Part shown: positions 18,601 through 27,050 of the stretch, in pieces
How positions within the stretch are numbered: position 1 is the first letter of the stretch
How the letters are laid out: each line of letters opens with the position of its first letter
NCBI RefSeq assembly: GCF_031656215.1
Contig: NZ_CP134228.1
Coordinates: 1,488,001-1,552,000, forward strand
Reading direction: 5' to 3'
DNA: 64,000 nucleotides
Origin: Mesorhizobium koreense
Lineage (GTDB): Bacteria > Pseudomonadota > Alphaproteobacteria > Rhizobiales > Rhizobiaceae
Notes under the pieces: generated by a model
The model's database searches: none
The model's input: the letters and a program-made list of their open reading frames with translations, nothing else
Told to the model about the DNA's origin: nothing
Translations under genes and position numbers: made by a program

Positions 18601-18958
18601 TGAAGATGTGGCCGCGTTCGAGGTCACCGGCAAGCTGGACCTCGTCGATCGCGACGAAGGCCGCATCCGTCTCGCGCGGCATCGCCTCTACCGTGCAGAC
18701 GGAGAAGCGCGCGCCGGGCGGCATGATCTTCTCCTCACCCGTGTGCAGCGCGACGTTGGCGGCACCAACCTTTTCGACCACGCGCCCATAGACCTCGCGC
18801 GCGAGCAGGCGGAGCGGCAGCCCGATCACTCCGCTCTCATGCGCCACCATCCTCTCGATGGCGAGATGCGTCTTGCCGGTATTGGTCGGGCCAAGTATGG
18901 CGGTCACGTCGCGCCCCGAGGGCACGGACTGGATGTCAGGCATGGTCTGGAGATTCAT
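15647..18958 (-). CDS. SUV3-like DExH RNA helicase with long low-complexity tail
   Basis: A 1,103-residue superfamily 2 helicase closest in layout to mitochondrial SUV3, the RNA-degradosome helicase. Motif I is GPTNTGKTHLA (about residues 23-33), motif II is the variant box IDEVQLAGD, motif III lies near GAATM, and motif VI is QIAGRAGRH. A SUV3-type C-terminal helical region follows to about residue 840. From there to about 1040 the chain is almost entirely Ala, Glu, Pro and Thr, then turns basic and Arg/Gly-rich (RGHGKGRHQGGGANANVRRDERD), and ends KLAALRDQLKK. Such tails are usual in rhizobial homologues and may bind RNA. Confidence 0.9.
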   Translation of the reverse strand: MNLQTMPDIQSVPSGRDVTAILGPTNTGKTHLAIERMVAHESGVIGLPLRLLAREVYGRVVEKVGAANVALHTGEEKIMPPGARFSVCTVEAMPRETDAAFVAIDEVQLAGDLERGHIFTDRILNLRGRQETLLLGAATMRGILERLLKGVSTVTRPRMSHLAYAGQKKITRLPRRSAIVAFSADEVYAIGELIRRQRGGVAVVMGALSPRTRNAQVALYQSGDVDYLVATDAIGMGLNLDVDHVAFAQNRKFDGFQYRDLTAAELGQIAGRAGRHLRDGTFGVTGQVDPLADDLIEKIEGHDFEPVKVLQWRTASFDFSSLDALKRSIETTPGFEGLTKALPAVDQRALEHLSKEPGIRDLAASRERVTTLWDACALPDYRKIAPAQHADLIASIYLDLVRKGQVDEDYLANQVERSSSTEGDIDTLSARIAQIRTWTFVSNRPGWLADPTHWQEKTREIEDRLSDALHERLTKRFVDRRTSVLMKRLRENSMPEAEIGSSGAVLVEGHHVGELQGFRFTADQSAEGEDAKAVKAAAQKALAQEFEERAERFSACANGDLALASDGTVRWIGAPVATLTASDDALKPRVILLADEQLTGPARDKVAARAERFVNYQVESLLKPLNDLSTAEQLSGMARGIAFRLVENFGLLNRRDVAADVKALDQDARAALRRLGVRFGAYHIFVPALVKPGPAGLLTLLWALKNDAKDRPGFGDVVQLLAAGRTSVVTDPAFDPAFYRLAGFRVLGRRAVRVDILERLADLIRPALAWKAGTGVRPEGAFDGNAFTVTPAMMSILGAKAEDMEEILKGLGYRAEAKPAAEVTARLEALDCAAQEAAEAAAAAKAAAEAAQSTAPVVEAEVQVAMEGTQPETSGSSEAAASSPTAEAEPVTGAEPTESQQVVEAAPPHTGEAAQPVTDETGAQGVDAPASPEPEEAPAQAEANDASEAAAPATEKAGDDIRPSEEGAPTIAAATEPAATEEGVEAEAPKPILLWRPARFERGPRHEHQRGHGKGRHQGGGANANVRRDERDAGHRRAGQQEKPGRPDGDGKGRNRHRKGAPGEARNGNGKPAFQKPREERPARFDPDSPFAKLAALRDQLKK

Positions 18959-19620
18959 CTCGACTTTGAAAGCTCTGGGAAATGGCCTTCCCCTGGCAGC
19001 GCCTTCGCTGCGGAAGTTGCAATGCTATCCCCGGTGGAAGGCCTTCCGGGCATGCTATCCACATATAGGAAATCGCCGCCGGTGCAAAACGGCAAACGCG
19101 CGAATTAACGACTGGAACGAGTCTGGAACGAATCGGCGACGAATCAGTGACTCACGTCAATTCGGTGTTTGTTCACCCCTATATCTAGCGTGGCGGGGGC
19201 CTTTAACGGGCATATGCTGAATCGGCGGGTTTTGAACTCCGGGCCGACTCCGCTGCAAAGGTTAACGGCGCGGATTCGCGCTGTCTTCCGCACGGGCTCT
19301 TTCGGGCCAAGTGCAAGAATTTCTTCATGAAAATTGACGAATTCCTACCGCAGCACATGCCCGAGGGCGAAATCGCGTTAACGAACGGGCCATAGGCGGA
19401 ACAAAGCGGCGACGAATCACTGATGGCGACATGTTTCTGTTATGTTCACGGCTAGATGTTGTGTCTTCCACCGCCAGCCCACCAATCATCCACAGGATAT
19501 TCACAGGCTTGTCCACACGCGCGCGCAAGCCGTTAACCTTTGCGTGTCGTGGCGGGACAGGTCGGCTGGCGAGATTGAATGGCGGAAAGGTTCGGCACAT
19601 CGGCGCAGACCGATCACGTC
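18959..19620. promoter_or_regulatory. Gene-free region with clustered GANTC, TTAAC and DnaA-box-like motifs
   Basis: No convincing gene is seen between the helicase start and the repeat at 19628. GANTC (CcrM methylation) sites occur at 19130, 19141, 19149, 19219, 19246, 19273 and 19414. TTAAC (CtrA half-site-like) occurs at 19105, 19203, 19262, 19378 and 19531, all on the plus strand. Eight-of-nine matches to the DnaA box TTATNCACA occur at 19055, 19486, 19497 and 19509, the last three spaced 11-12 bp apart. A 26-bp imperfect direct repeat is at 19125 and 19398. The helicase promoter must also lie here. Function is inferred: cell-cycle-controlled promoter or DnaA-binding locus. Confidence 0.5.
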
Positions 19621-19627
19621 TGACTCG

Positions 19628-19770
19628 ACCCCCACTCCGATTTGCTTCGCAAACCACCTCTCCCCCGACCGACGGGGGAGGGGAAGCGCCGGCCGCAAGG
19701 CTTGGTCTCCTTTCCTCGCCCCCACGAAGGTGGGGGAGAGGTGGCGCGCGAAGCGCGACGGAATGGGGGG
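19628..19770. repeat. Mosaic palindromic intergenic repeat (RIME-like), copy 2
   Basis: The ends ACCCCCACTCCG and CGGAATGGGGGG are inverted. Inside are hairpins CTCCCCCGACC...GGGGGAGG and GCCCCCACGAAGGTGGGGG, plus short dyads TTTGCTTCGCAAA and CGCGCGAAGCGCG. The architecture (two hairpin modules around a spacer) matches the elements at 4804-4931 and 35518-35655, with diverged sequence. Confidence 0.7.
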
Positions 19771-19833
19771 ATTCGGCCTATCCCAAGGCCCTATCCCTCG
19801 ATCCGGGCTTGCCTTCAGGCGGCGGTCATGCGG

Positions 19834-20556
19834 TCAGCAGAAATACTGCCCGCCATTGGCCGTGATGGTGGATCCGGTGATGAAGCCTGCCTCGTCGGAG
19901 GCGAGGAAGACCACGCAGCGCGCGATCTCGGCCGCTTCGCCCAGCCGGCCGGCCGGGATCTGCGCGATGATGGATTCGCGCACCTTCTCGGGCACCGCCA
20001 TGACCATGTCGGTAGCGATGTAGCCGGGACAGATGGCGTTGACGGTGATGCCCGCGCGAGCGCCCTCCTGGGCCAGGGCTTTGGTGAAACCGAGGTCGCC
20101 GGCCTTGGAGGCCGAGTAGTTGGCCTGGGCGAACTGGCCTTTCTGGCCGTTGATCGAGGAAATGGTGATGACACGGCCGAACTTGCGCTCGCGCATGCCG
20201 TTCCACACCGGATGCGTCATGTTGAAGACGCCGTTCAGGTTGGTGCCGATCACCTCGTTCCACTGCTCGCGCGTCATCTTGTGGAAGGGCGCATCGCGGG
20301 TGATGCCGGCATTGTTGACGAGCACGTCGACCGGGCCGAGATCGGCCTCGACCTTGCCGATGCCCGCCGCGCAGGCGTCGTAGTCGGCGACCGACCATTT
20401 ATAGACCGGGATGCCGGTCTCGGATTTGAATTTCTGGGCCGCCTCGTCATTGCCGGCATAGTTGGCGGCGACTTTATAGCCGGCGTCTTTCAGTGCGAGG
20501 GCGATCGCCGCGCCGATGCCGCGCGAGCCACCGGTGACGAGTGCTGTCCTTGCCAT
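19834..20556 (-). CDS. phbB: Acetoacetyl-CoA reductase
   Basis: Reduces acetoacetyl-CoA to (R)-3-hydroxybutyryl-CoA with NADPH, the second step of poly-3-hydroxybutyrate synthesis. A 240-residue short-chain dehydrogenase: cofactor motif TGGSRGIG (residues 8-15), NNAGITRD, the catalytic Ser in TISSINGQKGQ, and YSASKAG with Tyr and Lys. CPGYIATDM and the C-terminal GSTITANGGQYFC are typical of PhaB. GGAGGAGG precedes the ATG at 20556. It is downstream of phbA (102-bp gap), the common rhizobial order. Confidence 0.95.
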   Translation of the reverse strand: MARTALVTGGSRGIGAAIALALKDAGYKVAANYAGNDEAAQKFKSETGIPVYKWSVADYDACAAGIGKVEADLGPVDVLVNNAGITRDAPFHKMTREQWNEVIGTNLNGVFNMTHPVWNGMRERKFGRVITISSINGQKGQFAQANYSASKAGDLGFTKALAQEGARAGITVNAICPGYIATDMVMAVPEKVRESIIAQIPAGRLGEAAEIARCVVFLASDEAGFITGSTITANGGQYFC

Positions 20557-20657
20557 TTGGTTCCTCCTCCCTGGTTCAGGGCAGTAAGGCATTAGGACAA
20601 TCAGGCGGTATGTAGTCCGCTCTTTTTATTGCCCTACCTGCCTATTGCCCTACTGCC

Positions 20658-21845
20658 TTAGTTCATCGCTTCCACGCACATGGCCACGCCCATGCCGCCG
20701 CCGATGCAAAGCGTGGCGAGGCCCTTCTTGGCGCCGCGACGGCGCATTTCGAAGACGAGCGTGTTGAAGATGCGCGCGCCCGACGCGCCGATCGGGTGAC
20801 CGATGGCGATGGCGCCGCCGTTGACGTTGACGATGTCGGTGTTCCAGCCGAGGTCCTTGTTGACCGCGCAGGCCTGGGCGGCGAAAGCCTCGTTGGCCTC
20901 GACCAGATCAAGATCGTCAGCCTTCCATCCGGCCTTCTCCAACGCCTTGCGCGAGGAGGGGATGGGGCCGGTGCCCATGATCTTCGGGTCGACGCCGGCG
21001 GTCGCCCAGGAAACGATGCGCACGAGCGGGGTGACGCCGCGGCGCTTCGCCTCTTCCTCGCTCATCAGCACGACTGCGGCGGCGCCGTCGTTGATGCCGG
21101 AAGCGTTGGCGGCCGTCACCGTGCCTTCCTTGTCGAAGGCGGGGCGCAGCTTTTGCATGGCCTCTATCGTCGCGCCGTGGCGGATATATTCGTCCTGGTC
21201 GACGACGATGTCGCCCTTGCGCGATTTCACCGTGACCGGGACGATCTCGTCCTTGAACCTGCCCGCCTTCTGCGCGGCCTCCGCCTTGTTCTGCGAGGCG
21301 AGCGCGAACTGGTCCTGGTCGTCGCGGGTGATCTGGAACTGGCGCGCTACGTTCTCGGCCGTGATGCCCATATGGTAGCCGTTGAAGGCGTCCCACAGCC
21401 CGTCCTTGATCATGGTGTCGATCATCTTGTAGTCGCCCATCTTCACGCCCTGGCGCAGATGCGCACAATGCGGCGACATGGACATGGATTCCTGACCGCC
21501 GGCGACGATGATCTTGGCATCACCGGTGGCGATCTGCTGCATGCCGACCGCGATCGTCCTCAGCCCCGAACCGCAGACCTGGTTCAACACCCAGGCGGTG
21601 GTCTCCTTGGGCAGGCCGGCCGCGATCGACGCCTGGCGCGCCGGATTCTGGCCCTCGCCCGCGGTCAGCACCTGGCCGAAGATCACTTCGTCCACTTCGC
21701 CCGCCTCGACGCCGGCGCGCTCCAGCGCGCCCTTGATGACGGTCGCGCCCAGTTCATGCGCGAGGATATTGGCGAAAGCGCCGTTGAAGGAACCGACGGG
21801 GGTGCGGGCGGCACTCGCGACGACGATGGAGGGGGAAGCACTCAT
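20658..21845 (-). CDS. phbA: Acetyl-CoA acetyltransferase (beta-ketothiolase)
   Basis: Condenses two acetyl-CoA to acetoacetyl-CoA, the entry step of PHB synthesis. The thiolase fold of 395 residues carries the nucleophilic Cys in [10 protein letters not shown] (about residue 89), the NEAFAAQ motif, the [14 protein letters not shown] histidine region and the second Cys in [11 protein letters not shown]. The length and all catalytic residues are as expected. The gene is divergent from phaR, 275 bp away. That intergenic region contains a perfect GCGCA-N5-TGCGC dyad (22040-22054) and a CTGCACTGCACA run, candidate PhaR sites. Confidence 0.96.
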   Translation of the reverse strand: MSASPSIVVASAARTPVGSFNGAFANILAHELGATVIKGALERAGVEAGEVDEVIFGQVLTAGEGQNPARQASIAAGLPKETTAWVLNQVCGSGLRTIAVGMQQIATGDAKIIVAGGQESMSMSPHCAHLRQGVKMGDYKMIDTMIKDGLWDAFNGYHMGITAENVARQFQITRDDQDQFALASQNKAEAAQKAGRFKDEIVPVTVKSRKGDIVVDQDEYIRHGATIEAMQKLRPAFDKEGTVTAANASGINDGAAAVVLMSEEEAKRRGVTPLVRIVSWATAGVDPKIMGTGPIPSSRKALEKAGWKADDLDLVEANEAFAAQACAVNKDLGWNTDIVNVNGGAIAIGHPIGASGARIFNTLVFEMRRRGAKKGLATLCIGGGMGVAMCVEAMN

Positions 21846-22120
21846 TATTCGTCTCCGGGCAGTTTTTCAGGATTCAATTTATCCGATTGCCGTCGATCTT
21901 GCCGTTTCCAACGGCTGAGTCAAACGAGAAACAAGTATGATGGAGGATCGTGAGGGCGCGTCTTCGGGATGGATTTGAGGGCCATGGAGCGGATTTCACG
22001 CCGACCTTGCCTTCTGCACTGCACAAAAAGCTTTCTTTCGCGCAGCATTTGCGCATATCCTCTAGCCGGAGGCCATTGTAACTCGACGCTTACCAAGCGT
22101 GATCGGCAGGGAGGAGCGGG

Positions 22121-22726
22121 ATGCCCGCAAAGGACGAACCGGTAGTCATCAAGAAATACGCGAACCGGCGGCTCTACAACACGGGCACCAGCACCTATGT
22201 GACGCTCGAAGATCTGGCCGAAATGGTGAAACGCGGCGAGGAGTTCGCCGTCCAGGACGCCAAGACCGGTGAGGACATCACCCATCCCGTCCTGACGCAG
22301 ATCATCTTCGAACTGGAGAACAAGGACGGGCAGAACATGCTGCCCGTTTCCTTCCTGCGCCAGCTCATCTCGTTCTACGGCGACCAGATGCAGATGATCG
22401 TGCCGAGCTTCCTCGAGCAGTCGATGGCCGCCTTCGCGAAGGAGCAGGAACGCTTCCGCGAGCAGATGAAGTCGACGCTCGGCCAGTCGCCGATGGACAT
22501 GATGAAGATGCCTTCGACGATGAAGGCCTTCGAGGAGCAGACGCGGCGGAACGTCGAGATGTTCCAGAATGCCATGCGCATGTTCACACCGTTCCCGGTT
22601 ACGTCGGGCGCGGCGTCAGGTGGTTCCGAGGCGAAGAAGGAAAAGTCCGACAAGGACAAGGATCTGAAGGAATTAAAAGAGCAGATCGCCGCCATGCAGA
22701 AGAAGCTCGATCAGATCGGCGACTAG
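22121..22726 (+). CDS. phaR: Polyhydroxyalkanoate synthesis repressor PhaR
   Basis: A DNA-binding repressor that also binds PHB; it controls phasin and sometimes PHB-synthesis genes, releasing DNA when polymer accumulates. The 201-residue protein has the PHB/PHA accumulation DNA-binding domain at the N-terminus (IKKYANRRLYNTGTSTYVTL) followed by the accumulation regulatory domain (DAKTGEDITHPVLTQIIFE). The helical C-terminal part ends in a coiled coil of charged repeats (KEKSDKDKDLKELKEQIAAMQKKL). GGAGGAG lies directly upstream of the ATG. It is divergent from phbAB, as in Sinorhizobium (aniA/phaR). Confidence 0.95.
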   Translation: MPAKDEPVVIKKYANRRLYNTGTSTYVTLEDLAEMVKRGEEFAVQDAKTGEDITHPVLTQIIFELENKDGQNMLPVSFLRQLISFYGDQMQMIVPSFLEQSMAAFAKEQERFREQMKSTLGQSPMDMMKMPSTMKAFEEQTRRNVEMFQNAMRMFTPFPVTSGAASGGSEAKKEKSDKDKDLKELKEQIAAMQKKLDQIGD

Positions 22727-22757
22727 GTCCTTTCTCCTTACTGTTCCGGGGCTTAAG

Positions 22758-24341
22758 CTACCATCCCAGCGCAAGCCCGTCCTTGCGCGGATCGGAGCCC
22801 CCGACGAGGAATCCCGTCTTCCGGTCGATGACGATCATCTGGCCGCCGCCGAGCGGCAGGGCGACCGGCCGCACGGAATGGCCTCTTGCTCGCAGCGCCT
22901 CGCGCGAGGCGGCGTCGATCCCGGCTTCCACCTCAACCGTGCCGTCGGCACCCCAGAACAGGCGTGCGTCGTCGATCGCGGCCTGCGGGTCCATGCCGTG
23001 ATCGACAAGGTTGGAGAAGACGTGGGCGTGGCCGAGCGGCTGGTAGGCGCCACCCATGACCCCGAAGGAAACCGATGGCATGCCGTCCCTGTAGGCCATG
23101 GCCGGGATGATCGTGTGAAGAGGACGCTTGGAAGGGCCGATTTCGTTAGGGTGGCCTTCCTCCAGCGTGAAGCAGGCGCCACGATTTTGCAGCGCGATGC
23201 CCGAATGCGGCGTCACCACCTTCGATCCGAAGGCGTGATAGAGGGAGTTGATGAAGGAGACGGCGCGCCGGTCGCGATCGACCACGGTGAGATAGACGGT
23301 GTCGGCGTCGGCCGTTTCCGGGAGCGTCACGGCGGGATTGCGATGGGCGCGATCGACTTGTCTCGCCAGGGAACGCGTGAATTGCGGTGAGAGGAGCCGC
23401 TCGATCTCGACCGCCTTCAGCGCCGGATCGGCGACGTAGCGGTCACGCACGGCATAGGCGAGCCGGCCGGCTTCGACCTCCATGTGCCAGCGCTCGGGGC
23501 TGTCGGGCGGCAGTGAGGCGAAGTCCAGTTCGGAAAGAAGGTTGAGCAGGATCAGCGCGGTCACGCCCTGACCGTTCGGTGGCAGTTCGAAGACTTCGTG
23601 GCCGGCATAGCTGGTCGAAATGGGCTTGATCCAGTCCGCCGTCACGGCGGCAAGGTCTTCCTCGGAAAGGAAGCCGCCCTTCGCCTGCACCGTATCCGCG
23701 ATCTCGTGCGCAATCTCGCCTTCGTAGAAGGCTTTTGCGCCGCCATCGGCAAGTTTCCGCAGCGTTGCTCCGAGCGCGGGCGAGCGATGCCGCGTCCCGA
23801 CGAGCGGCGCCTTGCCGTCGACCAGGCAATGCAGGCTTGCGCCTTCGTCCTTGGCCAGTTCGGCGGCATAGAGCGCCCAGTCGTGCGCCACGCGCGGATG
23901 GATGGCGAAGCCATCTTCCGCATAGCGGATCGCATCGGCGAAGAGGCGGCCGAAGCCGAACGTGCCGAAACGTTCCAGAAGGGTCTCCCATGCCCGGATC
24001 GCGCCGGGTGTGGTGACTGAATGCACGCCCGTCAGGGGGACTTTCTTGAAACGGGCGCGATACCATTCGCCGGTCACGGCCGCGGGCGCCCGGCCAGAGC
24101 CGTTCAGGCCATGGAGCGAGCCGTCCGGCTCGGCGAGGATGACGAAGCAGTCTCCGCCGATGCCGGTCATGTGTGGCTCGACCACGCAAAGCGTTGCGGA
24201 AGCCGCTATCGCCGCATCGACGGCGTTGCCGCCTTCCTTCAGGACGGAAAGGGCCGTCATCGTAGCCAGCGGATGCGATGTCGCCGCCATGCCGTTCTCG
24301 GCATAGACCGGCGAGCGGCCGGGCAGATCGAATGCGCGCAC
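22758..24341 (-). CDS. ggt: Gamma-glutamyltransferase family protein
   Basis: Transfers or hydrolyses gamma-glutamyl groups, for example from glutathione. The product is 527 residues, made as a proenzyme cleaved at a Thr; the site is probably the Thr in DTVYLTVVD (about residue 342). Other family motifs are NAVDAAIAASATLCVVEPHMTGIGGDCF, the SYAGHEVFELPPNGQG region and GVMGGAYQPLGH. No signal peptide is visible, so this looks like a cytoplasmic YwrD-type member. A GTG at 24341 with GGAG 8 bp upstream is the likely start; the frame runs on to 24446 only by overlapping the next gene. Confidence 0.88.
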   Translation of the reverse strand: MRAFDLPGRSPVYAENGMAATSHPLATMTALSVLKEGGNAVDAAIAASATLCVVEPHMTGIGGDCFVILAEPDGSLHGLNGSGRAPAAVTGEWYRARFKKVPLTGVHSVTTPGAIRAWETLLERFGTFGFGRLFADAIRYAEDGFAIHPRVAHDWALYAAELAKDEGASLHCLVDGKAPLVGTRHRSPALGATLRKLADGGAKAFYEGEIAHEIADTVQAKGGFLSEEDLAAVTADWIKPISTSYAGHEVFELPPNGQGVTALILLNLLSELDFASLPPDSPERWHMEVEAGRLAYAVRDRYVADPALKAVEIERLLSPQFTRSLARQVDRAHRNPAVTLPETADADTVYLTVVDRDRRAVSFINSLYHAFGSKVVTPHSGIALQNRGACFTLEEGHPNEIGPSKRPLHTIIPAMAYRDGMPSVSFGVMGGAYQPLGHAHVFSNLVDHGMDPQAAIDDARLFWGADGTVEVEAGIDAASREALRARGHSVRPVALPLGGGQMIVIDRKTGFLVGGSDPRKDGLALGW

Positions 24342-24372
24342 GGCTTTTCTCCAGATGCCAGACCCTATGGGC

Positions 24373-24774
24373 CTAATGCAGATTGACGTCGCGGCCGGCG
24401 GAACGGATCGAGACGGTGAAGCCAGCCAGCACATCGACCAGCGCAATCACCATGATGGTGAAGAAGACGGAGTGCTCGGCGCCGGGAACGAGAAGGAATT
24501 CGATCAGGAACGCGACGAAGAGCGCGGTGGAGAGGATGTGATCGACGATCGATGCGCTGGAGGTGCCGGTCGATTTGACGATCTCGACGAAAAGCAAGGC
24601 CAGCGCGATGACGACCAGAATGTCGCCGAGCGTCATGGTCCAGACGCCGCCGGACAGCATCGTGGCGGAGAAGATCTCATCGCGCCACGGATCGCCGGCG
24701 CTGCCGAACACCCCGATCAGCGCGAGGTTGTAGAGGATGAAGGGAACGATCAGGAGGGGTATCTGTCGCAACAC
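24373..24774 (-). CDS. Conserved membrane protein of unknown function
   Basis: A 133-residue inner-membrane protein with four hydrophobic segments: LLIVPFILYNLALIGVF, TLGDILVVIALALLFVEIV, ILSTALFVAFLIEFLLV and FFTIMVIALVDVLAGFTV. The GTG at 24774 is chosen because GGAGG lies 5 bp upstream; the frame extends to 24879 but would then run into the rpmF terminator. It sits between rpmF and ggt on the same strand. The four-helix layout is that of small alphaproteobacterial membrane proteins found beside rpmF, but I assign no function. Confidence 0.75.
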   Translation of the reverse strand: MLRQIPLLIVPFILYNLALIGVFGSAGDPWRDEIFSATMLSGGVWTMTLGDILVVIALALLFVEIVKSTGTSSASIVDHILSTALFVAFLIEFLLVPGAEHSVFFTIMVIALVDVLAGFTVSIRSAGRDVNLH

Positions 24775-24844
24775 GGCGGCCTCCGGCCAATGGTCAGGAC
24801 CTGTAGAAAACCAATGGCTATCGGCGTCAAGTATTTTGACGCCG

Positions 24845-24876
24845 AAAACAAAAAGACCGGCGCGAGGCCGGCCTTT
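24845..24876 (-). terminator. Rho-independent terminator of rpmF
   Basis: On the minus strand AAAGGCCGG pairs with CCGGTCTTT around a GC-rich loop and is followed by a T-rich run. It lies 31 bp after the rpmF stop. Confidence 0.88.
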
Positions 24877-24906
24877 CAATCATCGCGGGGACCGATCGAG
24901 GATCGA

Positions 24907-25089
24907 TCAGCTTTCCTTGGGCTCCAGCACCTGCCGGCCGCGATACATGCCGGTCTTGAGGTCGATATGGTGCGGGCGACGCATTTCGCCCGAATTCTTG
25001 TCCTCGACATAGGTCGGCGCCTTGAGCGCGTCCGCCGAGCGGCGCATGCCGCGCTTCGACGGGGAAGTCTTTCGTTTCGGTACGGCCAT
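24907..25089 (-). CDS. rpmF: 50S ribosomal protein L32
   Basis: A 60-residue ribosomal protein. [20 protein letters not shown] is the universal L32 start. The alphaproteobacterial type seen here ends in [21 protein letters not shown] and has no cysteine, so it does not need the zinc bound by Cys4 forms. It lies divergent from nothing close upstream and is followed by its own terminator. Confidence 0.97.
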   Translation of the reverse strand: MAVPKRKTSPSKRGMRRSADALKAPTYVEDKNSGEMRRPHHIDLKTGMYRGRQVLEPKES

Positions 25090-25239
25090 AATGCTCTCCG
25101 CTTATCGTAAAAGCCCCGCCCGCGCCCTTGCCGAAGGGCGCTGGAAGCGTGGCCTTAAAATGAAAGTCGCGTGCCTATACACGGCCTCCGTCGTTTTGGC
25201 CAGTATCCGGGGCAAAAAAAGTGGTCCGCCGCCGTCGGT

Positions 25240-26043
25240 TCACTGCAGGCACTTGACATAGTCGCCGGAGCGGGTGGTCCGCCTCAGGATGAGGGAAGCC
25301 AGACGACGCAGCCCGAGATCGGGATGAGCGGGATGCCGGTGGAGCGGATTGGGAAGCGTAACGGCCAACAGCGCCCCTTGCCGCGGGGTCAGGCTGAGGG
25401 CCGAACGCTTGAAATGATATTGCGCCGCCGCCTCCGCGCCATAGATGCCCGGCCCCCATTCGACGATGTTGAGATAGATTTCCATGATGCGCCGCTTGGA
25501 GAGGATGGCGTCGAAATAGAGCGCCAGCGGCGCCTCAAGGGCCTTGCGGATGAAGGACCGTCCCTGCCACAGGAAGAGGTTCTTCACCGATTGCATCGTG
25601 ATGGTGGAGGCGCCGCGCGTCTCCTCGCCGGCGAGTGCGTCGTCGATCACGGCGTTCAGTTCGCCCCAGTCGATGCCGTCATGCCGGCAGAACTGCCCGT
25701 CCTCCGACATGATGACCGCATAGGCAAGATGCGGCGAGATGGCGTCGAGCGACACCCAGCGCCGGTCGTAGCCCTTGCCCGTCACCAGATCCTTCAGCAT
25801 CAGCGTCGAGATGGGGTGCACGCCGGGAATGGCATAGACGAATGTCAGGCAGGCGGGGATTGCCGCGATGACGACGACCGCGATGACGAGCCGCCGCAGC
25901 CATTTCCGCAGGCCGCTCGATGCTCGCCCCCCTAAGGCCTGCCCCCGCCGGCGGCGCGTTCCTATCCGATAGGCTGCCATGCCCGGCTTCGCTTCCCGCT
26001 TCGATTGGCTCGGTGGAATTCCCGGTGCTCCCGCATCCGACAT
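25240..26043 (-). CDS. mtgA: Monofunctional peptidoglycan transglycosylase
   Basis: Polymerises lipid II into glycan strands at the periplasmic face. The protein has one N-terminal membrane anchor ([20 protein letters not shown]) and a GT51 domain with [13 protein letters not shown] (catalytic Glu), [16 protein letters not shown], and [25 protein letters not shown]. No transpeptidase domain follows, which separates it from class A PBPs. The ATG at 26043 gives 267 residues; 25980 is an alternative and neither has a strong ribosome binding site. The longer open frame beyond 26043 is antisense to ispA. Divergent from ispA with about 80 bp between starts. Confidence 0.92.
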   Translation of the reverse strand: MSDAGAPGIPPSQSKREAKPGMAAYRIGTRRRRGQALGGRASSGLRKWLRRLVIAVVVIAAIPACLTFVYAIPGVHPISTLMLKDLVTGKGYDRRWVSLDAISPHLAYAVIMSEDGQFCRHDGIDWGELNAVIDDALAGEETRGASTITMQSVKNLFLWQGRSFIRKALEAPLALYFDAILSKRRIMEIYLNIVEWGPGIYGAEAAAQYHFKRSALSLTPRQGALLAVTLPNPLHRHPAHPDLGLRRLASLILRRTTRSGDYVKCLQ

Positions 26044-26124
26044 AAAGGCCAATCGCGGGACGCGCAACGGCTGGCCGTCGGCTCTTACTTGACCGCGCCG
26101 ACAATTGCCGCCATCGCTCGTCCC

Positions 26125-27042
26125 ATGAAGACGAATTCCAGAATCCCGTTCGAGATGGTGCTGGCGGCGCGCGCCGCCGAGGTCGAGACGCTCATGGAGC
26201 GGCTCCTGGACGGGCGGACACGCAACGGCGAGATCGCGCGGCCGCGGCGCCTCATGCAGGCGATCCGGCATGGTGCGCTCAGCGGCGGCAAGAGGCTCAG
26301 GCCATTTCTGGTCATGGAAAGCGCGGCGCTTTTCTCGGTAGACGGGGAGGCGGCGCTCCGTGTCGCCGCGGCGCTCGAATGCGTCCATTGCTATTCGCTG
26401 ATCCATGACGATCTGCCGGCGATGGACGACGACGATCTGAGGCGCGGTCTGCCGACCGTCCACAAGGCGTTCGACGAGGCCACTGCCATCCTCGCCGGCG
26501 ACAGTCTCCTGACCGAAGCCTTTGCCATCCTCGCGGATGTGGAGACGGATCTGCCGCCCGAACGCAAAATCGCGCTGGTCGCGGCCCTTGCCGCCGCCGC
26601 CGGAGCAGGCGGAATGGCGGGCGGGCAGGCGCTCGACCTCGAAGCCGAGTGCGATGCGCCGGACGAAGAGGGCATCGTCACGCTGCAGGCGATGAAGACC
26701 GGCGCGCTGATCCGCTTCGCGGCGGAATCGGGCGCGATCATCGCCGGCGCCTCGGCCGACGACCGCGAGCGGCTTTCAAGTTTCGGTTCGGCGATCGGGC
26801 TCGCCTTCCAGCTTGCGGACGATCTGCTCGACCTGACCTCGGATGCGGAAACGATGGGCAAGGCGACAGGCAAGGACGAGGGCCGGGGCAAGGCGACGCT
26901 TGCAGCGCTCCACGGCGAGGAATGGACACGCCGGCAGCTTGCGGGATTGGTCGCCCAGGCGAACGATCTTCTCGAACCCTATGGCGAGGCGGCGGAGACG
27001 TTGCGCGCCGCCGCACGGTTCGTCGCGGAACGTCAGAGCTGA
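26125..27042 (+). CDS. ispA: Farnesyl diphosphate synthase
   Basis: Condenses isopentenyl diphosphate with dimethylallyl and geranyl diphosphate to make farnesyl diphosphate for undecaprenyl phosphate, quinones and hopanoids. The 305-residue polyprenyl synthetase has GKRLRPFLV, the first Asp-rich motif within [15 protein letters not shown] and the second in [16 protein letters not shown] is preceded by GSAIGLAF, typical of short-chain enzymes. The ATG at 26125 matches the family N-terminus; the frame is open further upstream only over the mtgA gene. It is convergent to the lytic transglycosylase gene with 8 bp between stops. Confidence 0.93.
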   Translation: MKTNSRIPFEMVLAARAAEVETLMERLLDGRTRNGEIARPRRLMQAIRHGALSGGKRLRPFLVMESAALFSVDGEAALRVAAALECVHCYSLIHDDLPAMDDDDLRRGLPTVHKAFDEATAILAGDSLLTEAFAILADVETDLPPERKIALVAALAAAAGAGGMAGGQALDLEAECDAPDEEGIVTLQAMKTGALIRFAAESGAIIAGASADDRERLSSFGSAIGLAFQLADDLLDLTSDAETMGKATGKDEGRGKATLAALHGEEWTRRQLAGLVAQANDLLEPYGEAAETLRAAARFVAERQS

Positions 27043-27050
27043 GGAGCTTC

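Noticed and set aside
15788-19108. A 1,106-codon plus-strand frame
   Set aside because: It is antisense to the SUV3-like helicase and shows mirror-strand composition. It also spans the motif-rich gap without any ribosome binding site.
19327-19395. A 22-codon plus-strand frame starting MKIDEFLPQ
   Set aside because: It has no ribosome binding site and lies inside the motif cluster; it is too short to support.
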